Shown in pieces: positions 63,808 through 64,000 of a stretch of 64,000 nucleotides of DNA (position 1 is the first letter of the stretch; every line of letters starts with the position of its first letter). The notes under the pieces were generated by a model, which saw only the letters and a list, made by a program, of their open reading frames with translations, was not told where the DNA came from and searched no databases. The DNA is from Vicia villosa (taxonomy: Eukaryota; Streptophyta; Magnoliopsida; Fabales; Fabaceae): positions 62,001 through 126,000 of the forward strand of contig NW_026706165.1 in assembly GCF_029867415.1 (NCBI RefSeq). The letters are read 5' to 3'. A program made the translations under genes and the position numbers.

Positions 63808-64000
63808 GTGATACCCATGCAAAATTGAAGTAGAAGAAGCTAACTCTAAGGATCTCTTATTTGTGGCAAAAGATGCATCGACTAAATCGCCCTAGTCGCT
63901 CTCTTCTTGGACAACCCATCGATAAAAGCTTTCATCTCGACTAACAGCTCCTCCAAACAACCTCATCATCAACATCTATCTCCCAATATTTGAAAGAAAT
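63808..64000. other. Right edge of window
   Basis: Nothing recognised beyond the target duplication of the preceding element. Confidence 0.4.

Overview
This is a window of plant nuclear DNA, very AT-rich, with spliced genes separated by nested transposable elements. The retrotransposon types, the Ogre-like LTR piece and the gene style suggest a temperate legume (the clover, medic, pea and vetch group). The species itself cannot be read from the sequence.

Layout. 1-9900 is gene-free. It holds LTR-element debris, a tandem array of roughly 1-kb units, and a CACTA element (4255-6263) inserted in that array. 9925-23631 (+) is a 14-exon serine carboxypeptidase-like (SCPL) gene that is now a pseudogene. 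Its second intron is swollen by a MITE, a LINE tail and a CACTA element, and a Ty1/copia element (18580-23122, minus strand) sits in its twelfth intron. The first bases of the window match the sequence just downstream of this gene, so another SCPL copy probably ends immediately to the left. 26202-29256 (-) is an intact six-exon Fes1/HspBP1-type Hsp70 nucleotide exchange factor gene with heat-shock-element-like sites next to its TATA box. 29.6-40.6 kb is a mosaic of copia and Ogre-like fragments, Stowaway and hAT MITEs, a tRNA-derived SINE, foldback sequence and (TA)n arrays.

40690-48910 is a complete Mutator-like element (MULE) with ~235-bp terminal inverted repeats and a perfect 9-bp target duplication. 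It carries an uninterrupted 801-aa transposase gene (-) and three rightward genes: two small unknown proteins and a 720-aa plant-mobile-domain protein. The small proteins share ordered, identically spaced residues with the N-terminal domain of the transposase. They therefore look like stand-alone copies of that domain, which is the most interesting feature of the window.

49143-55304 (+) is a nearly full-length L1-type LINE, now dead, with target duplications and a poly(A) tail. 55987-59907 (-) is an intact 14-exon class B (repressor-type) auxin response factor gene with a 6-codon upstream ORF in its leader. 60.3-64 kb contains a degenerate repeat-family ORF, a MULE-type MITE nested in a Stowaway-like MITE, and an hAT-type non-autonomous element.

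The host genes that look functional are the Fes1 gene and the ARF gene. The SCPL locus is broken, and the remaining coding capacity belongs to mobile elements. No tRNA, rRNA or CRISPR feature was seen. Exon borders were derived by hand from reading frames, splice dinucleotides and protein-family resemblance.
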